Shown here: positions 8,394 to 19,700 of the stretch, in pieces
How positions within the stretch are numbered: position 1 is the first letter of the stretch
How the letters are laid out: the number at the start of each line of letters is the position of its first letter
Source of the DNA: Hysterangium stoloniferum
Taxonomy: Eukaryota; Basidiomycota; Agaricomycetes; Hysterangiales; Hysterangiaceae
Direction of reading: 5' to 3'
Length of the DNA stretch: 64,000 nucleotides
Assembly (NCBI GenBank): GCA_015178975.1
Contig: WHVD01000247.1
Location: 1-64,000, forward strand
Program-made: the position numbers and the translations under genes
Notes under the pieces: model-generated
What the model was told of the DNA's origin: nothing
The model's input: the letters and a program-made list of their open reading frames with translations, nothing else
Database searches by the model: none

Positions 8394-10496
8394 TGTTACA
8401 ACCGGAATTCCCACCAGACTCTGGGCACTAACTTATACACACCTGCACCTATACGCACCCATTGTCAGTTTACCAGAATTCCCACCAGACTCCGTACATC
8501 AGACTTGTCTACGTTCAACTTCGTTACATTGTGTTTCAGTCACCAGAATACCCACCAGACTCTGTCCCTGTCTATGTCCAACCTCATCCCACACATCAGT
8601 CACTGGACCCTGCTCGGAAAACCCATCATCGCTCTAACTGAGCCCCGTTCCCATTTTAGTCAAATAACCTGTCACGATTTGGACTCCACTCCCACTGTAA
8701 GGTATCCGGCTATTTACTCTCTCAAATAATTAACAAACGTTGACACGGCAAGGGATTCAAGAAATAAACAAATAAAGGTCCAGTAATTTAAATACTGATA
8801 GATTAATTAGCTGCGCTATTAAGCTTAAACAACTAAAGTCAATATTTGTTTGGTCTCTTGACAAATTCAGATGAACTTGTAGTGACGTGCTCTACGAAAG
8901 TTAAGTTCTCTTTGAGAATAAAGGTTCGGGAGCTGAATGTATGCGCAATAAGTTGGCGGAAACTTGTCGTAAGCCTTCGCTTTCTTGTAGCCTTTTAGTT
9001 TACTATTTATAAAGATTTAACAAGCTGTTAAATAATTTATAAATAGAGAGATTGTCCGAGAGTCGAATATCCAAGCGTTTGTTTAAAGATCGATTAACTG
9101 TGCTGTTAAAATGGGCTCTTGAATAACCTAAACGGGCAGGGATTTCAGTAATGAGAATTTAGATTTACTTAAGTGATTAGTAAGCCTAAAGGTTTTCCGG
9201 GAAGCTGAGGGAACTTAGATGAATTAGCTAAGTTCAAGAGTTGCTGAGAAAGAGTTCAAAATGCTGCAAGTGTAGGTGCTTGCAGTTAGTAAATCAGACT
9301 AAGGCTATTTTTGTCCTTAGGATGATTAGATAAGCTTATGAGCTGGTGCTGTTGATAGTAGTAAAGTAGTTGTTCTTTATTCAGTGATTTAGGCCTCCTT
9401 TTATACATGTAGAGATTATTGCTTAATAATAGCTAAATAACTAATTAGGAAATTATTAGAAGCTTCTAAAAGTTTCTATAATTCCGCTATGATGTCATAG
9501 CTATCACCCGACTCGAAGATCCGAACCGAAGATCCGAACCGGTCGAGTCAGAGAATAAACCCGAGATGGCCGAGGGTGGAAGCAAAATAAGCCGTGGCGC
9601 CGAAACGGAAATAAACGCGGCCGGCGGCTGCGAAAACTACTCGCGACGAATTGTAAACACGTTGTGACGTCGTCGTCACGTGATGTCACGTGATCGCGCG
9701 ATAATAATGCGCATATATGTACTAATATAATATAATAAAAACCCGGTCTCTCGAAATCAGATAACCCGGCTTTATTATACTTATATTTCGACCGCTCTAG
9801 GCTTCGATTACATAATATGATGTCATTCGAAGCCTTGAGTATTCGAAGTTAAAAGGAAAATAGCCTAATTCTTGAATTAATAAATAAAATAAAATAGAAT
9901 AAAATAAATTGAAATAAATTCTGGAAAATTAAGGGAAAATTCGTGAATATATACTAGATACATCACACCCACTCCGTTTCCCATTATGGTTTATGATTTG
10001 TCACTATTCAGACTCCGCTCCATTCCATCCCATTCTAACACCAAATTTGGTGTTTACTATTCTTGTTTTATGTTTTGCTAGTTTCGTTTCATTATTACTG
10101 GATTTGGTATGTCATTCATTCCATGATCTATATAGTCTGGCAGATGTTGTACATACATACAATCCAGTCAAAAAATTGGCTTAGATTTCCCCCAGTAATC
10201 TAATACATTTTCCGCTCTAAACTTTTACTTGAATCACACCGCTCATGCTAGTCAGAGCCCACAGGCTCCGGAGCATCTATCTCTCTTATCTATCTCGACT
10301 CACAACCTCTCGACCCACGACCTCCAACCTACGACCCCTCAACCACAAACCCTGCCCAGACTCCCCCAGGATTCCTGTCCACCTGTCTGAAATTGGACAA
10401 CATGATCTCACGAGGGTGCAGCCTATAAACTGAAGCCAAGTCCTACCAGATATTCCACAGGTTTCTCCAGAAACCCACTGTGTATGTACCCTAACA
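8394..10496 (+). repeat. Solo LTR-A, split by a nested 1.27-kb solo LTR
   Basis: TGTTACAACC at 8394 to CCTAACA at 10496. The target duplication GTACC is present at 8389-8393 and 10497-10501. Removing the nested insertion (8696-9967) and its duplicate leaves about 826 bp, the expected LTR-A length. The copy has lost many CpGs. The 33-bp motif is at 10411-10443. Confidence 0.85.
8696..9967. repeat. Large unrelated solo LTR nested in LTR-A (1272 bp)
   Basis: Bounded by TGTAAGGTATC and GATACATCACA, imperfect inverted ends of the TG...CA type, with the 5-bp duplication CCCAC at 8691-8695 and 9968-9972. No coding sequence. A CpG-rich block at about 9655-9710 has two TCACGTGAT-like boxes and TGACGTCG, followed by an AT-rich TATA-like stretch near 9713-9740, which suggests U3 and plus orientation. 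No other copy is seen in the window. Confidence 0.75.
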
Positions 10497-10501
10497 GTAC
10501 C

Positions 10502-10846
10502 CCAGATAGTTCTGGTTAACTCTCTAAACCAACTAAACTTAAATTATATGAAATATATTTGAAAGTTTGCTTGTATACAGAGAATACATCATAACCCAAA
10601 GATTAGGTCATAACCCAAATAATCTAGGTTAACCCAAATAATCTTGTTTAGCCCAAAGATTAAGTCATAATTTTGTGTAACTATGTCATTTGTGCATATT
10701 TTAAAAGGGCATGCATATGTTAAAGACGAAATTTCAGGTAATTAAATATAAACTTATAGAATAAGTTGTTATGGCCAGAAGGAATAGTCTTACTTAAAAA
10801 ATATGAGGATTATTCAGTAAAATTTTGTATATTCAATACAGTGTCA
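10502..10846. other. AT-rich repeat-derived sequence without genes
   Basis: Contains short repeated phrases such as CATAACCCAAA and AACCCAAATAATC. Part of it (about 10640-10745) is similar, inverted, to 32335-32420, which also lies next to a copia LTR. It is probably flanking or internal sequence of that copia family. No reading frame. Confidence 0.4.
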
Positions 10847-10978
10847 CCATCCTCCTATCATGTCAGAAGGTGATTCACTAACTGACACATTGATTGACAA
10901 ACAAGTACTATTATTACATGTCTATTACCCCCTTGTAGATTGTGTATTACAATAAGTCAACTCATACTATTTTTAATA
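10847..10978 (+). repeat. Partial copia LTR upstream of a gag remnant
   Basis: The 3' half of the LTR family seen at 31871-32139 (reverse complement), ending CTATTTTTAATA at 10978. It is followed about 100 bp later by a copia gag start in the same orientation, so it is probably what remains of a 5' LTR. Confidence 0.65.
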
Positions 10979-11083
10979 GGTTATAGGCCCCAGCTTCTAA
11001 TTGTAATACACATTACTATAAGTACTTGAATTTGGAGGCACAACAAACCAACTTTTGTGTTTGGTTGAGCCTGTCACTTTTGC

Positions 11084-11390
11084 TTGCATAAGCAAGAAAA
11101 CTCAATTTTCGGAAATTTTCCCTACACTGTGTCAAGCATGACATCCTCAGAATCATTACCAAATTTCAAACCTTTAAACAACCAAAATTATCCAGAATGG
11201 TCTGGAGAAATGAAGGCATGGCTGATGAAGTTGGGTTATTGGAAGAGTGTTTGTGGAAAGGAAACCAAGCCAATAAATGGCATTGTTGTCATCCAATGGG
11301 GTTTGTGACACATTAGCTGAAACAGCAAACATTACAAGTGGAGGTGGTTTGGTTGAAATATTATCCAATTGTAGTCTGTCCATTGTTCCT
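11084..11390 (+). pseudogene. Ty1/copia Gag N-terminal fragment (UBN2-like)
   Basis: An open stretch to 11308 carries LPNFKPLNNQNYPEWSGEMK and AWLMKLGYWKSVCG, the typical beginning of copia Gag (target-binding region with PLNNxNYxEW). It stops at TGA after about 74 codons from the first ATG, or fewer from the internal ATG of MTSSESLP. The remainder up to about 11390 is frameshifted, after which an unrelated repeat begins. It lies just downstream of a partial LTR in the same direction. Non-functional. Confidence 0.65.
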
Positions 11391-11459
11391 CACTAACAGT
11401 CTGTAACCTTGGATAAAAATGATCAAAAACACTTCAATCCAGGAAGATACATTCTCTAT

Positions 11460-12620
11460 ACATGATAGCTCTGTTAAATATTTGTATAAAGCCTCCACTT
11501 GCAATATGGCAAACCTGGTCCAAGGAAGAAAGCATGTCATATTTTGTCTAAAAAAAGACATTAATACAGGAAACATGCAAGCAGCTTGAGCAGTAGGTTT
11601 ATACCCTTTTATACTCCACATAAGGTCAACAGACAGCTTGAGCCATTTAGGCAGGTCAGAGAGATGTCTTGAGGAGTGTTTCAGTTGCCTTGCCCAATCA
11701 TCCATCCCCTTCAACAGAGTATCAACCAGGAAGTCAATTCCTTCTGTATCCTGACAGGATATTTTACATCTGGTGCAAGGGTGGGATAAATCCAGTCCTA
11801 GACTCTTGACAAGGTCCACTGTGCCCACCAGCAGTTTCTCTCCAGGTGTGAGCTTGTTATGTTCTTCAACCCAGAAAGGTGGCAGTTGGAGTATACCACC
11901 AAGATACCTAATGGCAATTATCCTTAGAACATCCCTGGTGTGTACTATGCTGTGGTTGAATTGAGCAAACATATCTTCCCTGTTTTAACAATCACTTGTA
12001 CTGACTCTGCAGTAATCCCTACCAAACTTTCAACTTTGCCCTCTGAGTGATAAAAGAAACCCCCAAAGTCATCCAGTCTGACTTTTTCTACGATCACAGT
12101 AATGTCTAAATATTTCTCAGCAATGGATGAAGCTGCAAGCTGGCAAAAGAGTTTCCATTCATTATCATGAATTCTTCATCTGTATATGTACCTCCATAAT
12201 ACCTCTGACTCGACCCCCATAACAGATGAGTCACAGCAAAAGATGCATCTGAGACCAGGATAGCAGGTAACCACTCACACTATATCCTTGAACACCTCAA
12301 GCTGAGTCTTGGAAGTCTTCAATCTGACGATAAGATTAGTTGTCAGCCTAGACCAAAGGCAACTCTGACATCCACCCACGGTGAAGCATAGCCACTCAGA
12401 CTTCTACAGTAATGTTCCAGCTTGTCAATGTCCCAATCACAGCCAGGACACCCTGAAGATAGCTGCTGTTGGCAATTCAGTTCAAAATTGTATAGATTGC
12501 ACAACCACTTGAGTTTCTGATCTGTCCCAACACAGAAAGCTTGCTCAATAGCCTTTATCAGAAATTCAGAGCCTTTGCCCATTTTGCAAGCCAGCTTGCC
12601 AAAGAATGGACAATTTTATG
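11460..12620 (-). pseudogene. Unknown protein remnant, repeat copy 1
   Basis: Minus-strand frames 12582-12343 and 11972-11361 read like parts of one protein, with segments such as EFLIKAIEQAF, LEHYCRSLSGYASPWVDVR, PFWVEEHNKLTPGEKLL and ALYKYLTELSCIE. Frameshifts separate the segments. A second copy at 33905-35000 aligns throughout. I do not recognise the family. The two copies carry different defects, so the ancestral gene was probably a host gene spread by mobile DNA. Copy 1 is poorer in CpG than copy 2 in its left half. Confidence 0.45.
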
Positions 12621-12803
12621 TCCAGCCCATTCATATCCTTGACCAATAATGGAGCTTGGACCTGCAGTTCTTCTGTATGGTGGTAGAATTGCTCCTGGAG
12701 CAGATCAGATTACAAGTGCTTGAGAATAGTGGCTAGATGATGCCATGCTCACAGAGAGGAAAGGTAAAGCAAGGTGGCCATGTTTGGCTTATGTCTCATT
12801 GCA

Positions 12804-13370
12804 CTAGCTTTCCATAAATGGGAGAATGCTACACAGCAATGTGAAGATGATGGTGGTTAGTTTGATGGGGGGTGATAGCCCCACTTTTTCTGGAGGATTG
12901 TTACCCCTTGTCACATCCACCAAGAGCATTGATGACATTTGATGTATTAAAAATAGTATGAGTTGATTTAATGTAATACACAATCTACAAGGGGGTAATA
13001 GACTTGTGTGCTGTAGCTTTTCTTTATTCCTTGGCTTTGGACAGTCATAGCTGAGATGCCCTTCCTTGTCACAATTATAGCAAACCATTTTTTGACAATG
13101 CTTGATGGGTGCTTTGGCCCTATTAACCATTTCTCCACAGCAATTGGAATCTAATTCTTCACTTCTGAATGCCTGGAGAATGGTGTTCTTGTCCAGCTTC
13201 TCCATGAGTAATAATGATGAGGAGAGGTGTGCATATTCCTCAGGAAGAGCCAAGATGAATGCCATGCATTGTAATTCTTCATCCAGCTTTTCAATTGTGA
13301 AGTCCTTTGGGTGCAGGTTCTGAATAGTCCCCATTGCTTTATCATAATAACCAGCTGTCCAAAACATCAA
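12804..13370 (-). pseudogene. Ty1/copia Gag C-terminal fragment with zinc knuckle (copy 1)
   Basis: The minus-strand frame shows the Gag helix region (LHPKDFTIEKLDEELQCMAF, ALPEEYAHLSSSLLLMEKLD) and a CCHC knuckle, CYNCDKEGHLSYDC. After KPRNKEKLQ the frame runs into an antisense-looking stretch that is really a 73-bp fragment of the copia LTR 3' end (12945-13017). The frame then continues to MES and a stop. There is no protease or pol beyond it. It is a partial, rearranged copy, with an almost identical twin at 35200-35668. Confidence 0.7.
12945..13017 (-). repeat. Copia LTR 3'-end fragment embedded in gag
   Basis: Begins TATTAAAAATAG and matches the first 73 bp (plus-strand reading) of the LTR at 31871. 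It is in sense with the surrounding gag fragment. The same insertion is present at 35341-35401, so it predates the duplication. Confidence 0.65.
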
Positions 13371-13853
13371 GGTGTGAAAAAATGACTCAAGGTCATGTCA
13401 ATACAAGTGCTTGATAGGTGAAGTTGGGTTAATTAAATCAATTGACATAAAAGGTCACATTCTCATTTGCTCTCTGGATGCTGGGTAATTTCTGTCCCAT
13501 TGACATAGTGTGCAAGATCGAAACCATTTAATACACCAAAAAATATCATCCTTTTCACATTGAAACATCAAGTTACAGGCATTTGCTGGATTAGTTTCAG
13601 TGAAATCAGAGTGCCCAAAGTAGTTTATTTAGTATTGAATTTCATTGAGAAAAAGGCTGTCACCACATCAAGGAGTCATTATTGCCCACAAACTCCAGTG
13701 ATTGTCACATATTATTTTAAAAAATATGCTCACCTTACAGGTACGTATAAAGCTGGCAGTAGGCAGTAAATGCTGAGTGTGAGTACAAGGATCACTACTT
13801 GGCACAGAAGTATCTATATATAAAGATGGTGGAATAGCCTAGGGCTTTCCCAA
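13371..13853. other. No gene recognised
   Basis: Only short chance frames. I see no repeat shared with the rest of the window. Confidence 0.3.
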
Positions 13854-14469
13854 CTAGTTATAGTCTAGTTCAAGAGGAGGGAGCTGCCCCTCATCTGACC
13901 TTGACAAAGACACATCCACCTCCATTCCATCTGGAGCAATCTGTACTCCTTCAGCATCACACAAGCTGTCAAGTGTCTCTTCTCCCTTCAAATCCAAATA
14001 CAGAGTTTCATTCTCAACCTGGCATACATCTTTCTGAATTCCAGGATAGAAATTTAAAATGTGAAAGATCTGCTTTATTGTCACTTTGCATGTGAGGATG
14101 AGAGTAGAAGAATACTCATAAGACTCCCCTTCCTTGGCCTCCGGTCCAAAGTGATAGGGATGCCCCGTCAATACCAGAAGATAAGCCAGTTGCTCTAGAG
14201 GAGGCCAATTATGCAAGACAGTTTCATATGCTACAGGATCATAATTCCCTGTTCACCATCCCACAGTGTCAGGTGTGAATCAGGACTCAATTGTCCCACT
14301 TATGACCCCATTCATCCCCTGCCTTCTGCTGAGGGAAATAGGAGAGGAATATTCCATAGTATATCTTCAAGAGTGCATGCAAGATAGGAAGTATGCATAT
14401 CACATACTTGCTGTTAAAAATGATCTGTGGAAGATCATCAAGAAGAAGATGGTCTTTAAATTGTTCCAT
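13854..14469 (-). pseudogene. Fragment of an unrecognised protein
   Basis: Frame 14216-13854 gives 120 residues of ordinary composition (PLEQLAYLLVLTGHPYHFG, ETLYLDLKGEETLD, ending LPPLELDYN). An upstream frame, 14469-14287, may be part of the same former gene, but stops separate them (around 14230-14286). No motif identifies a family. It could be a captured host gene piece or an internal part of a mobile element. Confidence 0.3.
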
Positions 14470-14934
14470 GAATAGCAGAATATGTTTTTTTTAAGCCCCC
14501 ATGAGGATGATAGTGAGGGATAAGATGAAAGCAGATCCATTCTAATTAAATGTTTTGTGCAGGCCATGCCATTAGCCATGCAGGAAATGTGATTGTGGAA
14601 GGAGTCAAATACATGTCATCTCAAACTTAAACATACATCATCATGGAGGGTAGTGTTGATTGGAATAACCTAGTTGAATGTGATTCTGCTTTAAAGAGTT
14701 GGGTAAAAGCAAAGTGAGTGTAAGTTTGGTCAAGGAAATCCATTTTATGTCCCCCTATTACAGTTTTATATTGTCTAAGGCTAATTGGTTAATTAGGGAA
14801 AAAATATTAATACAGATATTTTAGAATCTCTCCAGATATGAGTAGAAAATAAAAAAAATTAGTAGTTTGAAACACTGATACTTTTAAAAAATAGATACCT
14901 TTAGACAGTCCATTCCATGCATATGTATATCATT
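14470..14934. other. AT-rich sequence without recognised genes
   Basis: No convincing open frame, RNA gene or LTR end. Confidence 0.3.
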
Positions 14935-15353
14935 GGCACCTCTAAATACATATGTATTACTTCACAATGGATCTGTCAGTCTGAACAGATTTCTACTTGA
15001 TTCAACATACCCAGAATATATAGGTAATTTCACCCAACTAAGAAAGCCATAGGATGAAAAATCTCCAATGATATTTCACATATTTTACTAGGAAATAACT
15101 GCAGTTTAGCTTTAAAAAAACAAATTAACAACAAAAGTATTAGCAAGTATTTACATAACTTGGAAAACCATATACAAGGGGTTCTATTAATTGACTCTGA
15201 ATTTTTAGGATGTAATATGGAGAATTGTTTCTTATGGTTGGTGGTTAACAATATAATGGTCTCAGAGGATATATCGCTATTTAAAGATGGAGTTTTGTAG
15301 AAATATAAATTTTCCCAGTAAACATCTGATATGTATGTATTATAATGATTACA
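14935..15353 (-). repeat. AT-rich repeat X, copy 1
   Basis: The reverse complement of this region aligns with 63575-64000 along its whole length, for example TTCTGGGTATGTTGAATCAA and the terminal AATACATATGTATTTAGAGG. A long minus-strand frame (15500-15030) reads through it but has no known motif. It may be a transposon of unknown class. Confidence 0.6.
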
Positions 15354-15711
15354 GACAACCTCCTTATTTAACATTTGGACCTCTGTTAAAGAATCAGCTC
15401 CTCCACCACAATTACACACTTTTTTGGTTTGAAACTCAGGGAGAATAGTATTGTATATTATATATAATAGTATAAACAAGAATGGATGCCTATACAGCAT
15501 GGAATGTAGGGAAAGGCCAGACTTACACTAATGCAGCATACAAGTGTCACCATTCCCTACATTCCATACTGTATAAGCATCCATTCTTATTTAGACTTTT
15601 ATATATAATATATCATATTATTCTCCCCAGGTTTCAACCTAAACAAGTGTGCAATTGTGGCAGAGGAGCTGATTCTTTGACAGAGGTCCAAATGTTAAAT
15701 AACAGGAGATA
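15354..15711. repeat. Inverted repeat (palindrome) at the end of repeat X
   Basis: Left arm about 15354-15516 and right arm about 15553-15711 are inverted copies with some mismatches. Both arms encode, in opposite directions, a peptide with HPFLF.LLYIIY, VCNCG.GADSLTEVQMLN. The spacer is about 36 bp. Confidence 0.6.
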
Positions 15712-16074
15712 AGAAATTCTGAGTATAGGAATAGCTTGCCCCATATACATATATATATATGGTGAATACAAATTATTATATCTTACTTCCTCCCTGTTAT
15801 GGAGTTACATGGCAATTTATATTTGGGGCCAAAGCAGACTTTTTTTTTGATTTTCAAACTCCACACTACATATCCAGAACAGCTGTAACCATGATTATAC
15901 TATGATCTAAGACTGAAATCATATATGATATGAAAATGTGACAAGTTGAATGTTCATTGAATGTTTTTCAAGGGTGTCAAAAATGTTGAATAGTAGTTGA
16001 GTCAAATAATTGTCAAAGGTTACCTTGAATGTTTTTGTGAACAATGTTGTGACTGTGATGGTCATGACAGCCCC
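15712..16074. other. No gene recognised
   Basis: Contains an alternating AT stretch near 15747-15760 and nothing else I can name. Confidence 0.3.
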
Positions 16075-16873
16075 TGTTATGACCAGAATTCCTGCCAGAC
16101 TCCAGGCACTAACCTATGCGCACCCACACCCTATACACACCAATTGTCAGCTTACTGGAATTCCCGCTGGACTCTGTATGTCAGACTTGTCCATGTTCAA
16201 TTTCGTTACATCATGTATCAGTCACCAGAATACCTGCCAGACTCCATCCCTGTCTATGTCTGACTCTGTCCCATGCATCAGTCACTGGACCCTGCTCGGA
16301 AAACCCATCATCCCTCTAACTGAGCCCCATTCCCGTTTTAGTCAATGGCCTGTCACGATTCGGACTCCACTCCATTCCATCCCGTTCCTAACATCAAATT
16401 TGGTGTTTACTTATCTTGTTTTATGTTTTCTAGTTTCATTTTCATTATTACTGGATTTGGTATATCATTCATTCCACAGTCTATATAGTCTGGCAGATGT
16501 TGTACATACAATCCAGTCAGAAAATCAGCTTAGATTCTCCCCAGTAATCTAGTACATTTTCTGCTCTAAACTCCTCTTTGAATTACACCACTCTTGCTAG
16601 TCAGAGCCCACGGGCTCCGATGCATCTATCTCTCAACCTCCAACTTATTTATCTCAATTCCCTGACCTCTCGACCCATGAGCTCTCAACCCATGAGCTCT
16701 CAACCCACAATCCCTCAACCCACAAACTCTGCCCAGACTCCCGGGGATTCCCGTCCACCCGTTTGAAATTGGACAACACAATCTCACGAGGGTGCAGCCT
16801 ATAAGCTGAAGCCAAGTCCTACTGGATTTCCCGTGGGTTTCTCCAGAAACCCTCCGTGTACGCACCCTTAACA
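16075..16873 (+). repeat. Solo LTR-A
   Basis: TGTTATGACC to CTTAACA, flanked by the duplication GCCCC (16070-16074 and 16874-16878). The 33-bp motif is at 16787-16819. Most CpGs of the intact LTR are CA or TG here. Confidence 0.85.
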
Positions 16874-17773
16874 GCCCCCCAGCATAGAGCCTCCTTTACC
16901 CTTTTGTTTAGATCTTAACAAATAGCATATGTAAAAGGGCAATCATAGGAGCAAGGGAAGTCAGGCAGGAAATCTCAACCTCATCTGTATATTAGTAATT
17001 GTATTAATAATTCAAGTCTTGTATTATCATAATACTTCAACATCTTATCTGTGAGCCTTCATATCTGGTATTTGCCTCTCACTTCATCAACAGGATGAAT
17101 TTATACTTTGTTGAATGAGGCCTCTGTATTTGATTTAGTAGAATATCCCTTGATTGATATTCAACTTTATCAACAAAAACCCAATTCATGTCAGGCTGTG
17201 ATATGATCAATATTACCATTACTCACCTTCAAACAACAATTTACCTACCATTGGTCTCCTATTTTTTCCACAACTTCACAGGATCATGAGTGGCAGAGGT
17301 GGCCATCATAGCAGGTTGGGAGGCTTGTCACTGCACCATTATGCACACAGATAGATGACTGTTCCAAATGTCACTTATGTAAGACAGATTATTCAATGGG
17401 GTTAAAAGAAAACAGGTTATACAAACTAGGTCAGTTCCATTAAAGGACATAACATGAAGAACACCATATTCAAATCCACAAATCAATTCATATTCTGTGA
17501 GAGTGTTCCATTGAATGACATTAACCACCTCACCACTTTTGATGTCTATGGTGAGTCTGCCATTGTTACATTGTGTTAGGAGCACAGGAAGTCCTGGGCA
17601 TACTTGGCTTCACATTGTTGAGTCAACTGAGTTACTAGTGTGTGAATCCACAACACTGTACACCAAGTGGAGGAGATGCCAGACATGTGGTAAATGGTGC
17701 ATGCACCAGTTGACAATGGTTGTGTCAACAGGACCTCCTCTTGGGGCTACATGTTAAAAGTGTAGAAAATGAA
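16874..17773. other. Unclassified sequence with one minus-strand frame
   Basis: A minus-strand frame at 17585-17328 (IKSGEVVNVIQWNTLTEYEL and following) looks protein-like but carries no motif I recognise. The rest shows no gene. Confidence 0.25.
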
Positions 17774-17845
17774 TGGCCAGACTGTGGATTGAACCCAGGG
17801 CTTCTGCATATATAGCAGGGGTGTTAACCATTACACCACCTGACC
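17774..17845 (-). tRNA. tRNA-like sequence (gene, pseudogene or SINE head; isotype uncertain)
   Basis: On the minus strand a 7-bp acceptor stem forms (GGTCAGG with TCTGGCC, two G-T pairs). There is a perfect A box (TGGTGTAATGG), a 4-bp D stem (GGTG/CACC), an anticodon stem CTGC/GCAG with loop TATATAT, a T arm with B box GGTTCAATCC, and a T stem with one mismatch. The loop would give anticodon UAU, but position 33 is A instead of U, which argues for a pseudogene or a tRNA-derived repeat. Confidence 0.45.
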
Positions 17846-18179
17846 CTGGGAAACACTGCTAGCATTACTCAATCTAACACTACAAGCATGTGTTACATCC
17901 TCTAAACAGCAGGAATCATAATGCTGTCCTTATGAGGCCTGTTAACCTTTCAGTGAAAATATGACCAGACCTATAGAAGACAAGCGCAATACTGTCTGAG
18001 TGATATTGTTGGTTATAAATGCATAGGGGGGTCTCATGCATAACTACAGGATTATATACTCAAAACAAGAGCAGTAATGAATGTGGGCAATAATGACCTC
18101 AGTCACTATATGACTCCGACTGCTCACTTTACCCAGAAATATAACACACCTCCTCGAGCAAAGGAGTCGTGCAGCACTT
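17846..18179. other. No gene recognised
   Basis: No frame, LTR end or repeat shared with the rest of the window. Confidence 0.3.
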
Positions 18180-18437
18180 CTATCTGCTGAAAGGCATGCT
18201 CTCAGGTACTGTACTCCCTATCTTTGTCTGTTGAGCATAACATCCTCTATCGCCACAGAAGGAACATGTGATCTTGGACACAGCCCATTTACCATTGCTG
18301 CAAACGACAAGTGCAGTCTCTGGGTCGGGATGAATTCTGGTGGATGACCTTTGGCACACCTCCTCATTCATGAGATGGGTGATGACACTATCAAGAGTCA
18401 GTTGGTCAAAGGGGGGGAATCGAGTCAAGGGTGACAA
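18180..18437 (-). pseudogene. Ty1/copia Gag fragment
   Basis: Minus-strand frame with FDQLTLDSVITHLMNEEVCQ, the segment that precedes the zinc knuckle in copia Gag, then a damaged knuckle, CSFCGDRGCYAQQT, in which the His and last Cys positions are altered. Too short and degenerate to function. Confidence 0.5.
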
Positions 18438-18488
18438 TGAGGGTGGAGTAATCTTCTGGGATGTTCCGGTGTGCTTTCAATTCAGGCT

Positions 18489-18790
18489 TCAGTTTGGGTT
18501 AGGTGCACGCTGTTCAACAAGGTGTGGCTGACGGTTTGGTTCAATGTGCGACGCTTTTCAACAAGGCATCCACTGTTTGGGTTCAGGTTCAGTGTGCGAC
18601 ACTTTTCAATGAGTCATCCATGGGTTTGGGTTCAGTGTGTGACACTTTTCAATGAGTCATCCATGGGTTTGGATTCAGGTTCAGCATGTGATGCTTTTCA
18701 ACAAGGCATCCACGGTTCCAATTCAGGGTTGGCATGCGACACTTTTCAATGAGGTGTCCATGGTTCCAATTCGGGTTCGACGGCATAGTG
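18489..18790 (+). repeat. Minisatellite of about 42-48-bp units (six or so copies)
   Basis: Units alternate GTTTGGGTTCAGG or GTTCCAATTC with TGTGCGACACTTTTCAA and CAAGGCATCCA or GAGTCATCCATGG. The array directly precedes sequence that continues on the other side of the solo LTR-A at 18879, so it may be part of the LTR-C U3. Confidence 0.65.
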
Positions 18791-18878
18791 TGAGTGTCTG
18801 CGACGATCCCATTATGGTCAAACGGTCTGTCATGTGTCTCATGTACCAGTCGTCAGACTCCACTGGACTCTGAACTCC

Positions 18879-19700
18879 TGTTACAACCAGAATTCCCGCT
18901 GGACTCCGGGCACTAACTTATACACACCCACACCCTATACACACCCATTGTCAGTTTACTGGAATTCCCGCCAGACTCCATACGTCAGACTTGTCTACAT
19001 TCAACTTTGTTACGTTGTGCTTCAGTCACCGGAATACCCACTGGACTCTGTCCCTGTCTATGTCCGACCACGTCCTGCGCGTCAGTCACCGGACCCCGCT
19101 TGGAAAACCCGTCACCCCTCTAACTGAGCCCTGTTCCTGTTTTAGTCAAATGACCTGTCACGATTTGGACTCCACTCCCACTCCATTTCCCGTTATGGTT
19201 TATGATTTGTCACAATTCAGACTCTGCACCATTCCATCCCGTTCCTAACACCACATTTGGTGTTTACTATTCCCATTTCATGTTTTGCTAGTTTCATTTC
19301 ATTATTACTGGATTTGGTATGTCATTTATTCCACAGTCTATATAGTCTGGCAGATGTTGTACATACAATCCATTCAGAAAATCAGCTTAGATTCCCCCAG
19401 TAATCTAATACATTTTCCACTCTAACTCGTACTTGAATTACACCGCTCATGCTAGTTGGAGCCCATGGGCTCCGGCACATCTAACTCTCTTATTTATCTT
19501 GACTCCTGACCTTTTGACCCACGACCTCTGACCTATGACCCCCTGACCCACGAACCCCACCCGGACTCCCCAGGATTCCCATCCACCTGTCTGAAATTGG
19601 ACAACACAATCTCACAAGGGCACAGCCTATAAGCTGAAGCCAAGTCCTACCAGATATTCCGCAGGTTTCTCCGGAAACCTGCCATGTACGTACCCTAACA
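18879..19700 (+). repeat. Solo LTR-A inserted in an LTR-C copy
   Basis: TGTTACAACC to CCTAACA, 822 bp, duplication ACTCC at 18874-18878 and 19701-19705. A 9-bp stem hairpin (19661-19682, loop TCCG) carries paired changes relative to the 6171-6190 hairpin. The 33-bp motif is at 19615-19647. Confidence 0.87.
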
